The notes under the pieces: model-generated
What the model saw: the letters and a program-made list of their open reading frames with translations, nothing else
Databases searched by the model: none
Told to the model about the DNA's origin: nothing
Shown here: piece by piece, positions 15,748 to 24,301 of the stretch
Layout: each line of letters opens with the position of its first letter
How positions within the stretch are numbered: the first letter of the stretch is position 1
Origin: Paraburkholderia saeva
GTDB taxonomy: Bacteria > Pseudomonadota > Gammaproteobacteria > Burkholderiales > Burkholderiaceae
Assembly: GCF_907164555.1 (NCBI RefSeq)
Contig: NZ_CAJQZC010000003.1
Location: forward strand, 682,001 to 746,000
Length of the DNA: 64,000 nt
Reading direction: 5' to 3'
Made by a program: the position numbers and the translations under genes

Positions 15748-17976
15748 ATGTCGCAAGGATTGCTCGATGCGAAAAACGACGGCACGCGCGGTGAAAAATC
15801 GCATGGCGTGTCCCGTCGCACGTTTCTCAAGTTCGGCGCGGCGGCAGGCGGCGGTCTGCTGCTCGGATTCAGTCTGCCGGCGGCAAGCCAGGATCAGGCG
15901 TCACGCAAATCGGTGATCGGCGGCGATGGTGTCGAGACGCCGCAGGACGGCGTATTCGCGCCGAATGCGTTCGTGCAGATCGACCGGACCGGCAAGGTCT
16001 CGCTCATCATTCCGAAGGTCGAGATGGGCCAGGGCGTGTACACGTCGATTCCGATGCTGATCGCGGAGGAACTCGAAGTGCCGCTCGACAGCGTCACGAT
16101 CGATCACGCGCCACCCAATGCGAAGCTCTTCACGGACCCGCTGCTCGGCGGCCAGCTCACGGGCGGCTCGACGTCGATCCGGTACGCCTGGGAACCGATG
16201 CGGCGCGCGGGCGCCACCGCGCGCGTGCTCCTGATCAGCGCGGCCGCACAGCAGTGGCAGGTCGATCCCGCGACCTGTCACGCGCAGGCGGGCAACGTCG
16301 TGCACCCCGACAGCAACCGCAGCGTGGCGTACGGCGATCTCGTCGATGCCGCCGCGAAACTGCCGGCGCCGCAAAACGTGCAGCTTAAAAACCCGAAGGA
16401 TTTCAAGCTGATCGGCACCGGCGCGAAGCGCCTCGATTCGCCGGAGAAGGTGGACGGCACGGCGGTGTTCGGTCTCGACGTACGTGTGCCCGACATGGTC
16501 TATGCGGCGATTGCCACGTGTCCGGTATTTGGTGGCACGCTCGCAGGCGTCGACGATACGAACGCACGAAAGATTCCGGGCGTGCGTCAGGTCGTGAAGT
16601 TCGACAACGGCGTGGCCGTGGTCGGCGACCACACATGGGCCGCGAAGCGTGGCGTGCAGGCGCTCGATATCAGATGGAACGAAGGCGCGGGCGCGCAGCT
16701 CTCGACGCAGCAGATCGTCGACGATCTCGCGAAAGCGTCGCAGCGCCCCGGTGCGGTCGCGCGCAAGGAAGGCGACGTGACGGGCGCGTTCTCCTCCGCG
16801 AAGACGCGTGTCGATGCCGTCTATCAGCAGCCGTTCCTCGCGCACGCGACGATGGAACCCGTCAACTGCACGGTCCATGTGCGACCCGACAGTTGTGATG
16901 TCTGGATCGGCACGCAGGTGCCGACGCGCATCGTCGATGCGGCAGTGACCGTGACGGGCCTGCCGGCGGAGAAAATCGTCGTTCACAACCATCTGATTGG
17001 CGGCGGCTTCGGGCGCAAGCTCGAGTTCGACATGGCGACTCAGGCGCTGAAGATCGGCAAGCAGCTTGGCGTGCCGGTCAAGGTCGTGTGGACACGGGAA
17101 GAAGACATCCAGCACGACATGTACCGCCCGTACTACTACGACAAAATTTCCGCGGGCCTCGACGCGAACGGCAAGCCGGTTGCATGGCAGCACCGCATCG
17201 TGGGCTCGTCGATTCTTGCGCGATTCGCACCGCCGGCGTTCAGGAACGGGATCGACCCCGATGCGGTTGAAGTTGCGTCGGACCTGCCTTACGACCTGCC
17301 GAACCAGCTGGTCGACTATGTGCGTGAGGAGCCGCATGCAGTGCCGACCGCGTTCTGGCGCGGTGTGGGCGCTACGCGCGGCACGTTCGTCGTCGAAAGC
17401 TTCGTGGACGAACTCGCGGTGACAGCGAAAATCGATCCCGTTAAATATCGTCGCGATCTGCTCGGCAAATCGCCGCGCGCGCGTAACGTGCTCGACGTCG
17501 CAACCCAGGCGGCCGGCTGGGGCAGTCCGGTGGCGCAAGGTCTGGGGCGCGGCGTTTCGGTGATGCATGCGTTCGGCAGCTTCTTTTCGATGGTCGTCGA
17601 CGTAGCCGTCGACAAGGGCGAAGTCGCGGTCAAGCGCGTGGTGTGTGCGGTGGATTGCGGCATGGTGGTGAATCCGGACACGGTCGAGGCGCAGATCCAG
17701 GGCGGTGCGATCTTCGCAATCACGGCCGCGCTCTACAGCGAAATCACGATCAAGGATGGGCGCGTCGAGCAGAACAACTTCACGGATTACCGGATGCTGC
17801 GCATCGACCAGACGCCGCCCATCGAAGTGCACATCGTCAAGAGCGCCGAAGCGCCCGGCGGGATCGGCGAACCGGGTACGGCGGCGCTGATGCCCGCGCT
17901 GACGAACGCAATTTTTGCAGCGACGGGCAAGCGGATCCGGCAACTGCCGGTCGGCAGCCAGCTGAAAACGGCCTGA
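15748..17976 (+). CDS. Molybdopterin-cytosine-dinucleotide large subunit, IorB type
   Basis: A 742-residue catalytic subunit of the xanthine dehydrogenase family. A twin-arginine leader (SRRTFLKFGAAAGGGLLLG, about residues 26-44) shows folded export to the periplasm, where IorAB-type enzymes face the cytochrome. The cofactor and substrate regions seen are KVEMGQGVYTSIPMLIAEEL, GGGFGRK, FWRGVGATRGTFVVESF and the C-terminal GGIGEPGTAALMPAL, whose glutamate is the catalytic base in this family. It shows the two-block IorB arrangement rather than the three-subunit CoxLMS type: no FAD subunit is present. The substrate may be an aldehyde or N-heterocycle; sequence alone cannot decide. AAGGAGG precedes the start. 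Confidence 0.92.
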   Translation: MSQGLLDAKNDGTRGEKSHGVSRRTFLKFGAAAGGGLLLGFSLPAASQDQASRKSVIGGDGVETPQDGVFAPNAFVQIDRTGKVSLIIPKVEMGQGVYTSIPMLIAEELEVPLDSVTIDHAPPNAKLFTDPLLGGQLTGGSTSIRYAWEPMRRAGATARVLLISAAAQQWQVDPATCHAQAGNVVHPDSNRSVAYGDLVDAAAKLPAPQNVQLKNPKDFKLIGTGAKRLDSPEKVDGTAVFGLDVRVPDMVYAAIATCPVFGGTLAGVDDTNARKIPGVRQVVKFDNGVAVVGDHTWAAKRGVQALDIRWNEGAGAQLSTQQIVDDLAKASQRPGAVARKEGDVTGAFSSAKTRVDAVYQQPFLAHATMEPVNCTVHVRPDSCDVWIGTQVPTRIVDAAVTVTGLPAEKIVVHNHLIGGGFGRKLEFDMATQALKIGKQLGVPVKVVWTREEDIQHDMYRPYYYDKISAGLDANGKPVAWQHRIVGSSILARFAPPAFRNGIDPDAVEVASDLPYDLPNQLVDYVREEPHAVPTAFWRGVGATRGTFVVESFVDELAVTAKIDPVKYRRDLLGKSPRARNVLDVATQAAGWGSPVAQGLGRGVSVMHAFGSFFSMVVDVAVDKGEVAVKRVVCAVDCGMVVNPDTVEAQIQGGAIFAITAALYSEITIKDGRVEQNNFTDYRMLRIDQTPPIEVHIVKSAEAPGGIGEPGTAALMPALTNAIFAATGKRIRQLPVGSQLKTA

Positions 17977-17989
17977 GCGGAGAACGTCG

Positions 17990-19258
17990 ATGAATATCAC
18001 ACTCAAAGCGTTATCCGCGGCGCTCGGTCTGGCGTTGCCGATGTTTTCCCACGCAGCCGACGACGCGCTGATTCAACGCGGCGCATATGTGGCGAAGCTC
18101 GGCGACTGCTTTGCCTGTCACTCGGCGCCGCGCGGCAAGCCGTTTGCGGGCGGTCTGCCGATGAACACGCCGATGGGCCAGATCTACACGACGAACATCA
18201 CGCCCGACCCGGACACCGGCATTGGCCGCTATACCGAGGAAGACTTCGCGCGCGCGATGCGTGAAGGCGTCGCGAAGGACGGCCATAACCTGTATCCGGC
18301 GATGCCTTATCCGTCGTACGCGAAAGTCAACAACGACGACATGCACGCGCTCTACGCGTATTTCATGAACGGCGTTGCGCCCGTGAAGCAGGCGAACCGC
18401 GAGCCGGATATCAAGTGGCCGCTCAACATGCGCTGGCCGCTGAAACTCTGGAACGTCGTGTTTCTGAAGAGCGGCGTGTATCAGGACAAGCCGGGCAAGG
18501 ACGTCGCGTGGAATCGCGGTGCGTATCTGATCCAGGGGCTGGGGCATTGCGGATCGTGTCACACGCCGCGCGGATTTGCGTTCCAGGAAAAGGCGCTCGA
18601 TGAGAGCGGCAGCGCGTTTCTGACGGGCGGCCTGCTCGACGGCTGGTTTGCCGCGAACCTGACGGGCGAACACAACGTCGGGCTCGGCCGCTGGACGGAG
18701 CAGGATCTCTCGACGTTCCTGAAAACCGGCGCGAACGCGCATGCGTCGGCGTTCGGTTCCATGACGAGCGTGATCAATAACAGCACGCAGGCGATGAACG
18801 ACACCGACGTCACCGCGATGGCGCAGTACCTGAAGTCGTTACCGGCTTCGGGTGGGTACGGCGGCGCGCAGTATGCATATGACCCGAAGGCGACGAAGGT
18901 GTCGCTGAACCGTCCGGCGTTCGATCCAGGCGCGAAGGTTTATGCCGCGTATTGCATGCACTGTCACGGCGTCGACGGACGGGGCTTCGCGCCGATGCTC
19001 GCTCCGCTGGCGGGCAATCCGAACGTGCTGGAGAAAGACGCGTCGTCGCTCGTCAACGTGACGTTGAACGGCACGGGTGACCTGGTGGTGGGCGGCATTC
19101 CGGCGCCGTACCCAATGCCGAAGTACGCGCCGGTGCTCAACGACCAGCAGATCGCCGATGTGCTGACGTTTGTCCGGGCGGGCTGGAACAACAACGCGCC
19201 CGCTGTGCTGCCGGACGATGTCGCGAAGATGCGCAAGTCGACGAACGCGGCGCGTTAG
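17990..19258 (+). CDS. Triheme cytochrome c subunit of the molybdenum dehydrogenase
   Basis: A 422-residue periplasmic cytochrome with signal peptide MNITLKALSAALGLALPMFS and three heme sites CFACH, CGSCH and CMHCH, at about residues 40, 185 and 322. It resembles the membrane-bound alcohol dehydrogenase subunit II (AdhB-type) cytochromes that pass electrons to ubiquinone or oxidase. It lies 13 bp after the large subunit and completes a three-gene IorA-IorB-cytochrome operon seen also in aldehyde oxidations of acetic acid bacteria and Burkholderia. A strong stem-loop follows. Confidence 0.93.
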   Translation: MNITLKALSAALGLALPMFSHAADDALIQRGAYVAKLGDCFACHSAPRGKPFAGGLPMNTPMGQIYTTNITPDPDTGIGRYTEEDFARAMREGVAKDGHNLYPAMPYPSYAKVNNDDMHALYAYFMNGVAPVKQANREPDIKWPLNMRWPLKLWNVVFLKSGVYQDKPGKDVAWNRGAYLIQGLGHCGSCHTPRGFAFQEKALDESGSAFLTGGLLDGWFAANLTGEHNVGLGRWTEQDLSTFLKTGANAHASAFGSMTSVINNSTQAMNDTDVTAMAQYLKSLPASGGYGGAQYAYDPKATKVSLNRPAFDPGAKVYAAYCMHCHGVDGRGFAPMLAPLAGNPNVLEKDASSLVNVTLNGTGDLVVGGIPAPYPMPKYAPVLNDQQIADVLTFVRAGWNNNAPAVLPDDVAKMRKSTNAAR

Positions 19259-19286
19259 GCGCGAAGACCTTCGCCGTGCGGGGGTG

Positions 19287-19328
19287 CAGAAACGTCGCTG
19301 CGGAAACACTGCCGCAGCGGCGTTTCTG
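19287..19328 (+). terminator. Strong stem-loop terminator of the IorAB-cytochrome operon
   Basis: A 17-bp stem (19287-19303 with 19312-19328; one G-T wobble) with an 8-nt loop, 28 bp after the cytochrome stop codon. It separates the operon from the convergent SDR gene. Confidence 0.8.
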
Positions 19329-19420
19329 TCAGGGAAACACGCGGTTGTTGGCAGTGACGTTCGTCGCCGGAGCGCGCGGAAACGTCGGACAGAGCCGGGC
19401 CTGCGAGAGCGGGCTGCGTC

Positions 19421-20245
19421 TCAGACCGCGCCGCCGTTGGGCGAGATGACCTGACCGACCAGATAGTGATTGTCGGACGCAAGGTAGACGGCAAGCGACG
19501 CGTATTCCTCCATCTTGCCGAAGCGGCCGAGCGGGATCAGTTGCATCAGCCTGTTCTTTTGCTCCTCGGAGGACCGGACGAAGTATTTCTCGAAGTCCGG
19601 TGTCTGGATGCCGCCCGGCGCGATCGCATTCACGTAGATGTTCCCGCCGGCCACTTCCGCCGCCACGGTCCGCGTGAACGTGATCACCGCGCCTTTCGTC
19701 GCCGAATAGTGCGGACTGTGCGCACTGATCGTGGACATCCCGGCAATCGACGCAATGTTGATGATCTTGCCGCTGCGCCGGGGCTCCATGATCCGCAATG
19801 CTTCGCGCGTGCAGTAGAACACGCCATGAACGTTGACGCCCCAGTAGCGGTGCCATTGCTCGTCTGACATCGAACTCGTAAAACCCAGCGCCTGTCTGGG
19901 CATGGGCGTTGTCATGTAATCCCAGTGCCGGTTGCGCCGCGCGTCATCCTCGGGACCGATCGGCCCGATTCCCGCGTTGTTGACGAGCACATCCAGCCGG
20001 CCAAAGCGGGCCTTGATGCACGCAAACAGGTCCGCCACCTGCGCGCTGGACGATACGTCGCAAATCCTCGCGACGCATTCGTGTTTCCCCGCCGCAGTGA
20101 TTTCCTCACGCGCGGCGTTCAGGTTCTCTTCGTTGATATCGCAAATGATTGTCTGGGCGCCCGCACGCGCGTACGCCAGTGCAATGCTCAAGCCGAGACC
20201 TCGCGCACCGCCCGTCACGAGGGCGATCCTGTTTTCCAGTGTCAT
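19421..20245 (-). CDS. SDR-family oxidoreductase
   Basis: A 274-residue classical short-chain dehydrogenase/reductase. It has the cofactor motif TGGARGLGLSIALAYARAG (TGxxxGxG), the NNAG motif (VLVNNAGIG), and the active-site pair Y-x-x-x-K in HYSATKGAVITF. An acidic residue at the end of beta-2 (CDINEENL) suggests NAD(H). The insertion around residues 95-125 is longer than usual. The ATG at 20245 is preceded by AAGGAGC. It is divergent from a second SDR gene and convergent with the cytochrome operon, so it probably belongs to cluster A on the reverse strand. Substrate unknown; a hydroxy-acid or alcohol intermediate fits. Confidence 0.9.
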   Translation of the reverse strand: MTLENRIALVTGGARGLGLSIALAYARAGAQTIICDINEENLNAAREEITAAGKHECVARICDVSSSAQVADLFACIKARFGRLDVLVNNAGIGPIGPEDDARRNRHWDYMTTPMPRQALGFTSSMSDEQWHRYWGVNVHGVFYCTREALRIMEPRRSGKIINIASIAGMSTISAHSPHYSATKGAVITFTRTVAAEVAGGNIYVNAIAPGGIQTPDFEKYFVRSSEEQKNRLMQLIPLGRFGKMEEYASLAVYLASDNHYLVGQVISPNGGAV

Positions 20246-20347
20246 ACGACTGCTCCTTTCAGATTGCGATCACGCCAGAACCGGCATGATGGAAACTGCT
20301 GAGCCGGCCCGTGGCAAAAGACTACCGGCGTCGCTACCGGGAAGGCT

Positions 20348-20365
20348 CCCCCCAGCGACGGGGGG
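20348..20365. repeat. C6/G6 stem-loop in the divergent SDR promoter region
   Basis: CCCCCC and GGGGGG flank a 6-nt loop, followed by CTGGGTTTT. It lies in the 198-bp region between the two divergent SDR genes, where it could end a leader transcript or be a local repeat element. Similar C/G-tract hairpins recur at 26881, 45293 and 48413. Confidence 0.5.
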
Positions 20366-20443
20366 CTGGGTTTTCAGGAGTACCGCCGTGCGAGTGCTCA
20401 CCGGTAAGCTCCCTGAAATCATTCGATGCGTCAGGAGAGCTCA

Positions 20444-21178
20444 ATGAATCCGGTAGAAGACAAAGCGTTACGAGGAAAGGTCGCTGTGATCACAGGCGCA
20501 GGCCGCGGCATCGGACGCGCCATCGCGCTGGCCTACGCGAAAGCGGGTGCAGCTGTCGTGTGCAGCGCACGCTCGGGCGGCGAGATCGATGAAACCGCCG
20601 CATTGATCAACGCACAGGGCGGGCGGGCAATTGCGATTGCCTCGGACGTCATCGATTACGAGTCCGTCGAGGCTTTGTTTGCCGGAGCAGTCAAGGCGTT
20701 CGACGGCGTGGACATCGTCGTCGCCAATGCAGGTGTCGGCACCGTGACCGGGACGATCGAACATTCCGATCCGAAACTCTGGAAGCAGGTCATCGACGTG
20801 AACCTCACGGGCGTGTTCCATACCGCGCGTGCGGCAATACCGCATCTGCGCCGGCGCGGGGCGGGCAAGATCATCCTGATGGGCTCGGGACTGCGGCAGC
20901 GTCCGAATGCCGGTCTATCTGCCTACGGCAGTTCGAAGGCGGGTATGTGGCTGCTCACCCAGACCCTCGCGCTGGAACTCCAGGACGCGAACATCAGCGT
21001 CAATGAACTGATTCCCGGACCGGTGCGTACCGCGATGACCGACTTCGGCGGCAAATGCCAGTTCAACGAGGAGTGGGTCAAGGAACCGGAGGACGTCGTT
21101 CCAGTCGCGATGTTCCTTGCCAGCCAGCCGGACTTCGGTCCTTCCGCGCAAAGCTTCAGTCTGATGCGCCGCGCCTGA
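20444..21178 (+). CDS. SDR-family oxidoreductase
   Basis: A 244-residue classical SDR with the cofactor motif TGAGRGIGRAIALAYAKAG, the NAG motif (VANAGVG), catalytic Ser region ILMGSG and the Y-x-x-x-K pair in AYGSSKAGM. The C-terminus (ISVNELIPGPVRTAMTD) is typical. I start it at 20444 because AGGAGAGC precedes this ATG; an earlier ATG at 20426 does not have one. It begins the rightward part of cluster A and is followed by the HD-domain gene at 60 bp. It may oxidise the alcohol produced by the dioxygenase in the same cluster. It is not a close relative of the neighbouring reverse-strand SDR beyond the shared fold. Confidence 0.9.
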   Translation: MNPVEDKALRGKVAVITGAGRGIGRAIALAYAKAGAAVVCSARSGGEIDETAALINAQGGRAIAIASDVIDYESVEALFAGAVKAFDGVDIVVANAGVGTVTGTIEHSDPKLWKQVIDVNLTGVFHTARAAIPHLRRRGAGKIILMGSGLRQRPNAGLSAYGSSKAGMWLLTQTLALELQDANISVNELIPGPVRTAMTDFGGKCQFNEEWVKEPEDVVPVAMFLASQPDFGPSAQSFSLMRRA

Positions 21179-21238
21179 CGGCGCTCGCTTCGAACAACAT
21201 GCAGGAAAAGGGGCGTCAGGTGCCCCGAGGAGATTCGA

Positions 21239-21835
21239 ATGAGTGAAAACGACGTGGATGCGCGCGCGGCCTTCAGCCATATGGAGAACGGGACGGCAGA
21301 TGACTGGGCCCTCATCCTCGCTGAATTCTCGACGTTCACCAAGTCGCTACCCGATCGCGTAATGGCGCACCTGCAACTGCTCGAAGGAGACTGCGGCGGA
21401 TTTCCTGTTGACCGTCTGACGCATTCGCTTCAGACAGCGACGCTCGCTCATCGGGACGGCCGCGACGAGGAGTATGTGGTGTGCGCGCTGCTGCACGATA
21501 TCGGCGATACGCTCGCCAGCTTCAATCATCCTGACGTCGCGGCCGCGATCCTCAAGCCGTTTGTGAGCCCCGAGAACCTGTGGATGGTCGAGAAGCATGG
21601 CATTTTCCAGGGCTACTATTTCTTCCAGCATCTGGGTCAGGACCGCCACCTTCGGGAGCAATTCAGGAGCGAGCCCGAACTGTTCGAACGGACGGCTGAG
21701 TTTTGCCAGAAATACGATGCAGCCGCGTTCATGACCGACTACGACACGCGGCCGTTGTCGTTTTTTGAACCGATGGTCCGGCGTGTGCTGTCGGCGCCAC
21801 GCAAGTCGCTGTATGTGAAGCGGAACGGCGACTGA
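21239..21835 (+). CDS. HD-domain protein, PhnZ/MIOX-like ligand set
   Basis: A 198-residue HD-superfamily protein. The visible metal positions are His62 (RLTHSLQTA), His86-Asp87 (ALLHDIGD), His97 (FNHPDV), His120 (VEKHGIF) and Asp160 (QKYDAAAF). This six-ligand pattern, with 24 residues between the first two histidines and 23 between the next two, is close to that of PhnZ and MIOX, which are mixed-valent diiron oxygenases rather than phosphohydrolases. PhnZ and TmpB act right after a 2-oxoglutarate dioxygenase, and such an enzyme is the next gene here. A signature tyrosine-glutamate pair used by PhnZ is not at the ungapped equivalent positions. A hydrolase role cannot be ruled out. GAGGAGA precedes the ATG. 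Confidence 0.82.
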   Translation: MSENDVDARAAFSHMENGTADDWALILAEFSTFTKSLPDRVMAHLQLLEGDCGGFPVDRLTHSLQTATLAHRDGRDEEYVVCALLHDIGDTLASFNHPDVAAAILKPFVSPENLWMVEKHGIFQGYYFFQHLGQDRHLREQFRSEPELFERTAEFCQKYDAAAFMTDYDTRPLSFFEPMVRRVLSAPRKSLYVKRNGD

Positions 21836-21941
21836 TTCCTGCCAGCGGATTGGCGACGCACAATGCGCGACAGGGTCGAATAAACTGAGGAATCCAGAAT
21901 GTCATGCGCTCTTTGGATAGATGCAATCTGCGAGGGCGGTC

Positions 21942-22790
21942 ATGCGTGTTGAACAGCTGACGTGTGCCATCGGCGCGGAGATCATCGGCGTCAAGCTCGC
22001 CGACGCGATCCACGACGATGGTCTTTTCGCCGCGCTACGCGGGCTGCTGCTCAGGCACCGCGTACTGTTCCTGCGTGACCAGGATTTCACCCGGGCCGAG
22101 CACGTCGCGTTCGCGCGGCGTTTTGGGGAGCTGGAGGACCATCCGGTGGCGAGGAGCGACCCGGACCATCCGGGCCTCGTGCGCATCTACAAGTCACCGG
22201 ACCAGCCAGACGACCGCTACGAAAACGTCTGGCACACCGACGCCACGTGGCGTGACGCGCCGCCGTTCGGTTGCGTGCTGCGCTGCGTGGAGTGTCCGCC
22301 GCTGGGTGGCGACACCATGTGGGCAAACATGGTGCTCGCCTGGGAAAATCTGCCGGCGCGCATCAAGGCGCAGATATCGGAGCTGCGCGCACGGCACAGC
22401 ATCGAGGCGAGCTTCGGTGCGGCGATGCCGATCGAGAAACGCCTCGCGCTGAAGGCGCAGTTCCCGGACGCCGAGCATCCGGTGGTGCGGACCCATCCGG
22501 ATACCGGCGAGAAGATCCTGTTCGTCAACGCCTTCACTACGCACTTTACGAATTACCACACGGCTGCCCGGGTGCGGTTCGGACAGGACTACAACCCGGG
22601 AGGCAGCCAGCTGCTGGCGTGGCTCATCAGCCAGGCGTATATCCCGGAGCATCAGGTGCGCTGGCGTTGGGCCAGAAACAGCGTTGCAATCTGGGACAAC
22701 CGCTGCACGCAGCACTACGCTGTAATGGACTACGCCGCGTGTCACCGCAAGATGGAACGCGCCGGCATCATCGGCGACGTGCCTTATTGA
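21942..22790 (+). CDS. TauD/TfdA-family 2-oxoglutarate-dependent dioxygenase, copy 1
   Basis: A 282-residue Fe(II)/2-oxoglutarate dioxygenase. The facial triad is His98 and Asp100 (WHTDATW) and His258 (TQHYAV); Arg269 (CHRKMERA) is placed to bind 2-oxoglutarate. Spacing is as in TauD and TfdA, which hydroxylate sulfonates and aryloxyacetates so that they fall apart. I start at 21942 (MRVEQL) because the paralogue at 38547 begins identically. The two are about 84% identical by my hand alignment, with no gaps. It follows the HD gene at 106 bp and precedes an MFS carrier. The conserved strand YKSPDQP and the loop HFTNYHT near the active site may set specificity. Confidence 0.92.
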   Translation: MRVEQLTCAIGAEIIGVKLADAIHDDGLFAALRGLLLRHRVLFLRDQDFTRAEHVAFARRFGELEDHPVARSDPDHPGLVRIYKSPDQPDDRYENVWHTDATWRDAPPFGCVLRCVECPPLGGDTMWANMVLAWENLPARIKAQISELRARHSIEASFGAAMPIEKRLALKAQFPDAEHPVVRTHPDTGEKILFVNAFTTHFTNYHTAARVRFGQDYNPGGSQLLAWLISQAYIPEHQVRWRWARNSVAIWDNRCTQHYAVMDYAACHRKMERAGIIGDVPY

Positions 22791-22861
22791 TCGTCGCACC
22801 GACGAAGCCGGCTCGTCAGTCGCTATCAGGAGGAGCGCCGGAAATACCCGCATTAAAAGAG

Positions 22862-22873
22862 CGTGCATGCACG
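22862..22873. promoter_or_regulatory. 12-bp palindrome CGTGCATGCACG
   Basis: A perfect palindrome in the 134-bp gap between the dioxygenase and MFS genes, 52 bp before the MFS start codon. It may be an operator or chance; nothing binds it for certain. Confidence 0.25.
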
Positions 22874-22924
22874 TTCCGCCCACCAGAGCTCATAACAGCC
22901 ATATACAACAGGAGGAGATCCTCA

Positions 22925-24238
22925 ATGGGACTGAATTTATCCGGGACCGGCAACACCGGTCTGGCAGGTACATCATCACGCTCGCGGGCCTACCCGTGGG
23001 CCGTCACCGCACTTGTACTTGGCCTGCTTCTTTCCGACTACATGTCGCGGCAGGTACTGAGCGCCGTATTTCCTCAACTGAAGGCCGCGTGGACCCTGAG
23101 CGATGCGCAACTCGGCAGCCTGAGCGGCGTTGTCGCGCTGATGGTCGGAATACTGACCATGCCGTTGTCGCTGCTGGCTGACCGCTGGGGCCGCGCGCGC
23201 AGCATCGCGCTGATGGCGGTGGTATGGAGTGTCGCGACACTGGGCTGCGCGTTCGCGGCGAACTATGGCCAGATGCTGACCGCGCGGTTCTTTGTTGGCG
23301 TGGGCGAGGCGGCCTACGGCAGCGTCGGGCTCGCGGTGATCATGAGCGTCTTTCCGCCAAAGGTGCGTGCGACACTGGCGGGCGCCTTTACATCGGCCGG
23401 GATTTTCGGCGCAGTGCTCGGCACCGCGCTGGGCGGCTCCATTGCGGCCCACTACGGCTGGCGCGAGGCGTTTCTCGCGATGGCCGCCTTCGGGCTGGTC
23501 GTGACCGCCGTGTACTGCCTGACCGTCACGGAGGGCAGGCTCGCGCGCCACGCTCACCAGAGCGCGGCTGTGCGCACAGGTACCGGCACAGGTCTTTCCG
23601 TTGGGGAGACGCTGCGCGCTGTGTTCGGCTCGCGTGCGCTGATCTGCGCGTACTTCGGCGGCGGGCTTCAGTCGTTCGCGCTGTATTCACTGCTCGCCTG
23701 GATGCCGAGTTATCTCAACCGTTACTACGGGATGGCGCCGGGGAAGGCGGCGATGTCCGCCGCGGGAATGTTTATTCTGAGCGGCGTCGGGATGACGCTG
23801 TGCGGCGTGCTGACCGACTGGGCGGGCCGTGGTGCGCCTGCCCGCAAGGTCTCGTTTGGCATTGGCTTTTGCCTGTTGTCATGCGTGGTGCTCTCCATTG
23901 CCTTCCGCCTGCCGGCTGGCAACGCGCAGATCATCCTGATCGCACTCGGCGCACTGGTGGCAGCCGGTCCGTGGGGGCCAGCGGGCGCATCGGTTGCGAA
24001 CCTGGCGAATCCTGTCGTACACGCGACCGCTCTCGCGATTCTTGCGCTGGCGTATAACCTGATGGGCGCAGCGCCCGGTCCGTTCCTGACCGGCGTGCTG
24101 GCGGACAGGATCGGCCTGCTTGGCGCGCTTCAGCTTGCGCAACTCGTATCGATTCCTGCAGCGCTGGCGTTCATGCTTTGCCGGCGTACCTATCTGCGGG
24201 ATCTGCCGGACGCCGCACGTTCGGGTGACAACGTCTGA
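22925..24238 (+). CDS. Spinster-like MFS transporter, copy 1
   Basis: A 437-residue MFS carrier with about 12 helices. The first helix pair contains LLLSDYMSRQVLSAVFPQLK and the motif A loop LADRWGRARSIALM. This subfamily resembles the spinster/aromatic-acid or hexuronate type of MFS permeases, and the cluster position suggests uptake of the dioxygenase substrate. A closely similar protein (439 aa) is encoded at 36109, again in a cluster with a TauD enzyme. AGGAGGAGATC precedes the ATG, so translation should be strong. A bidirectional stem-loop ends the transcript. Confidence 0.9.
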   Translation: MGLNLSGTGNTGLAGTSSRSRAYPWAVTALVLGLLLSDYMSRQVLSAVFPQLKAAWTLSDAQLGSLSGVVALMVGILTMPLSLLADRWGRARSIALMAVVWSVATLGCAFAANYGQMLTARFFVGVGEAAYGSVGLAVIMSVFPPKVRATLAGAFTSAGIFGAVLGTALGGSIAAHYGWREAFLAMAAFGLVVTAVYCLTVTEGRLARHAHQSAAVRTGTGTGLSVGETLRAVFGSRALICAYFGGGLQSFALYSLLAWMPSYLNRYYGMAPGKAAMSAAGMFILSGVGMTLCGVLTDWAGRGAPARKVSFGIGFCLLSCVVLSIAFRLPAGNAQIILIALGALVAAGPWGPAGASVANLANPVVHATALAILALAYNLMGAAPGPFLTGVLADRIGLLGALQLAQLVSIPAALAFMLCRRTYLRDLPDAARSGDNV

Positions 24239-24245
24239 TGCTAAA

Positions 24246-24278
24246 AAGGCCGCGAAGCGACAAACGCTTCGCGGCCTT
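24246..24278. terminator. Bidirectional terminator between MFS and PHA synthase genes
   Basis: A perfect 14-bp stem (24246-24259 with 24265-24278) and a 5-nt loop between convergent genes. On the reverse strand it is followed by TTTTT, giving a classic intrinsic terminator for phaC; it also ends cluster A on the forward strand. Confidence 0.85.
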
Positions 24279-24301
24279 GCAGGTCCCAGCCAGAATGCGA
24301 A

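Noticed and set aside
15901..18006. 701-codon reverse frame over the molybdenum hydroxylase gene
   Set aside because: Composition is His/Arg/Asp-rich without any domain and fully antisense to a well-supported catalytic subunit.
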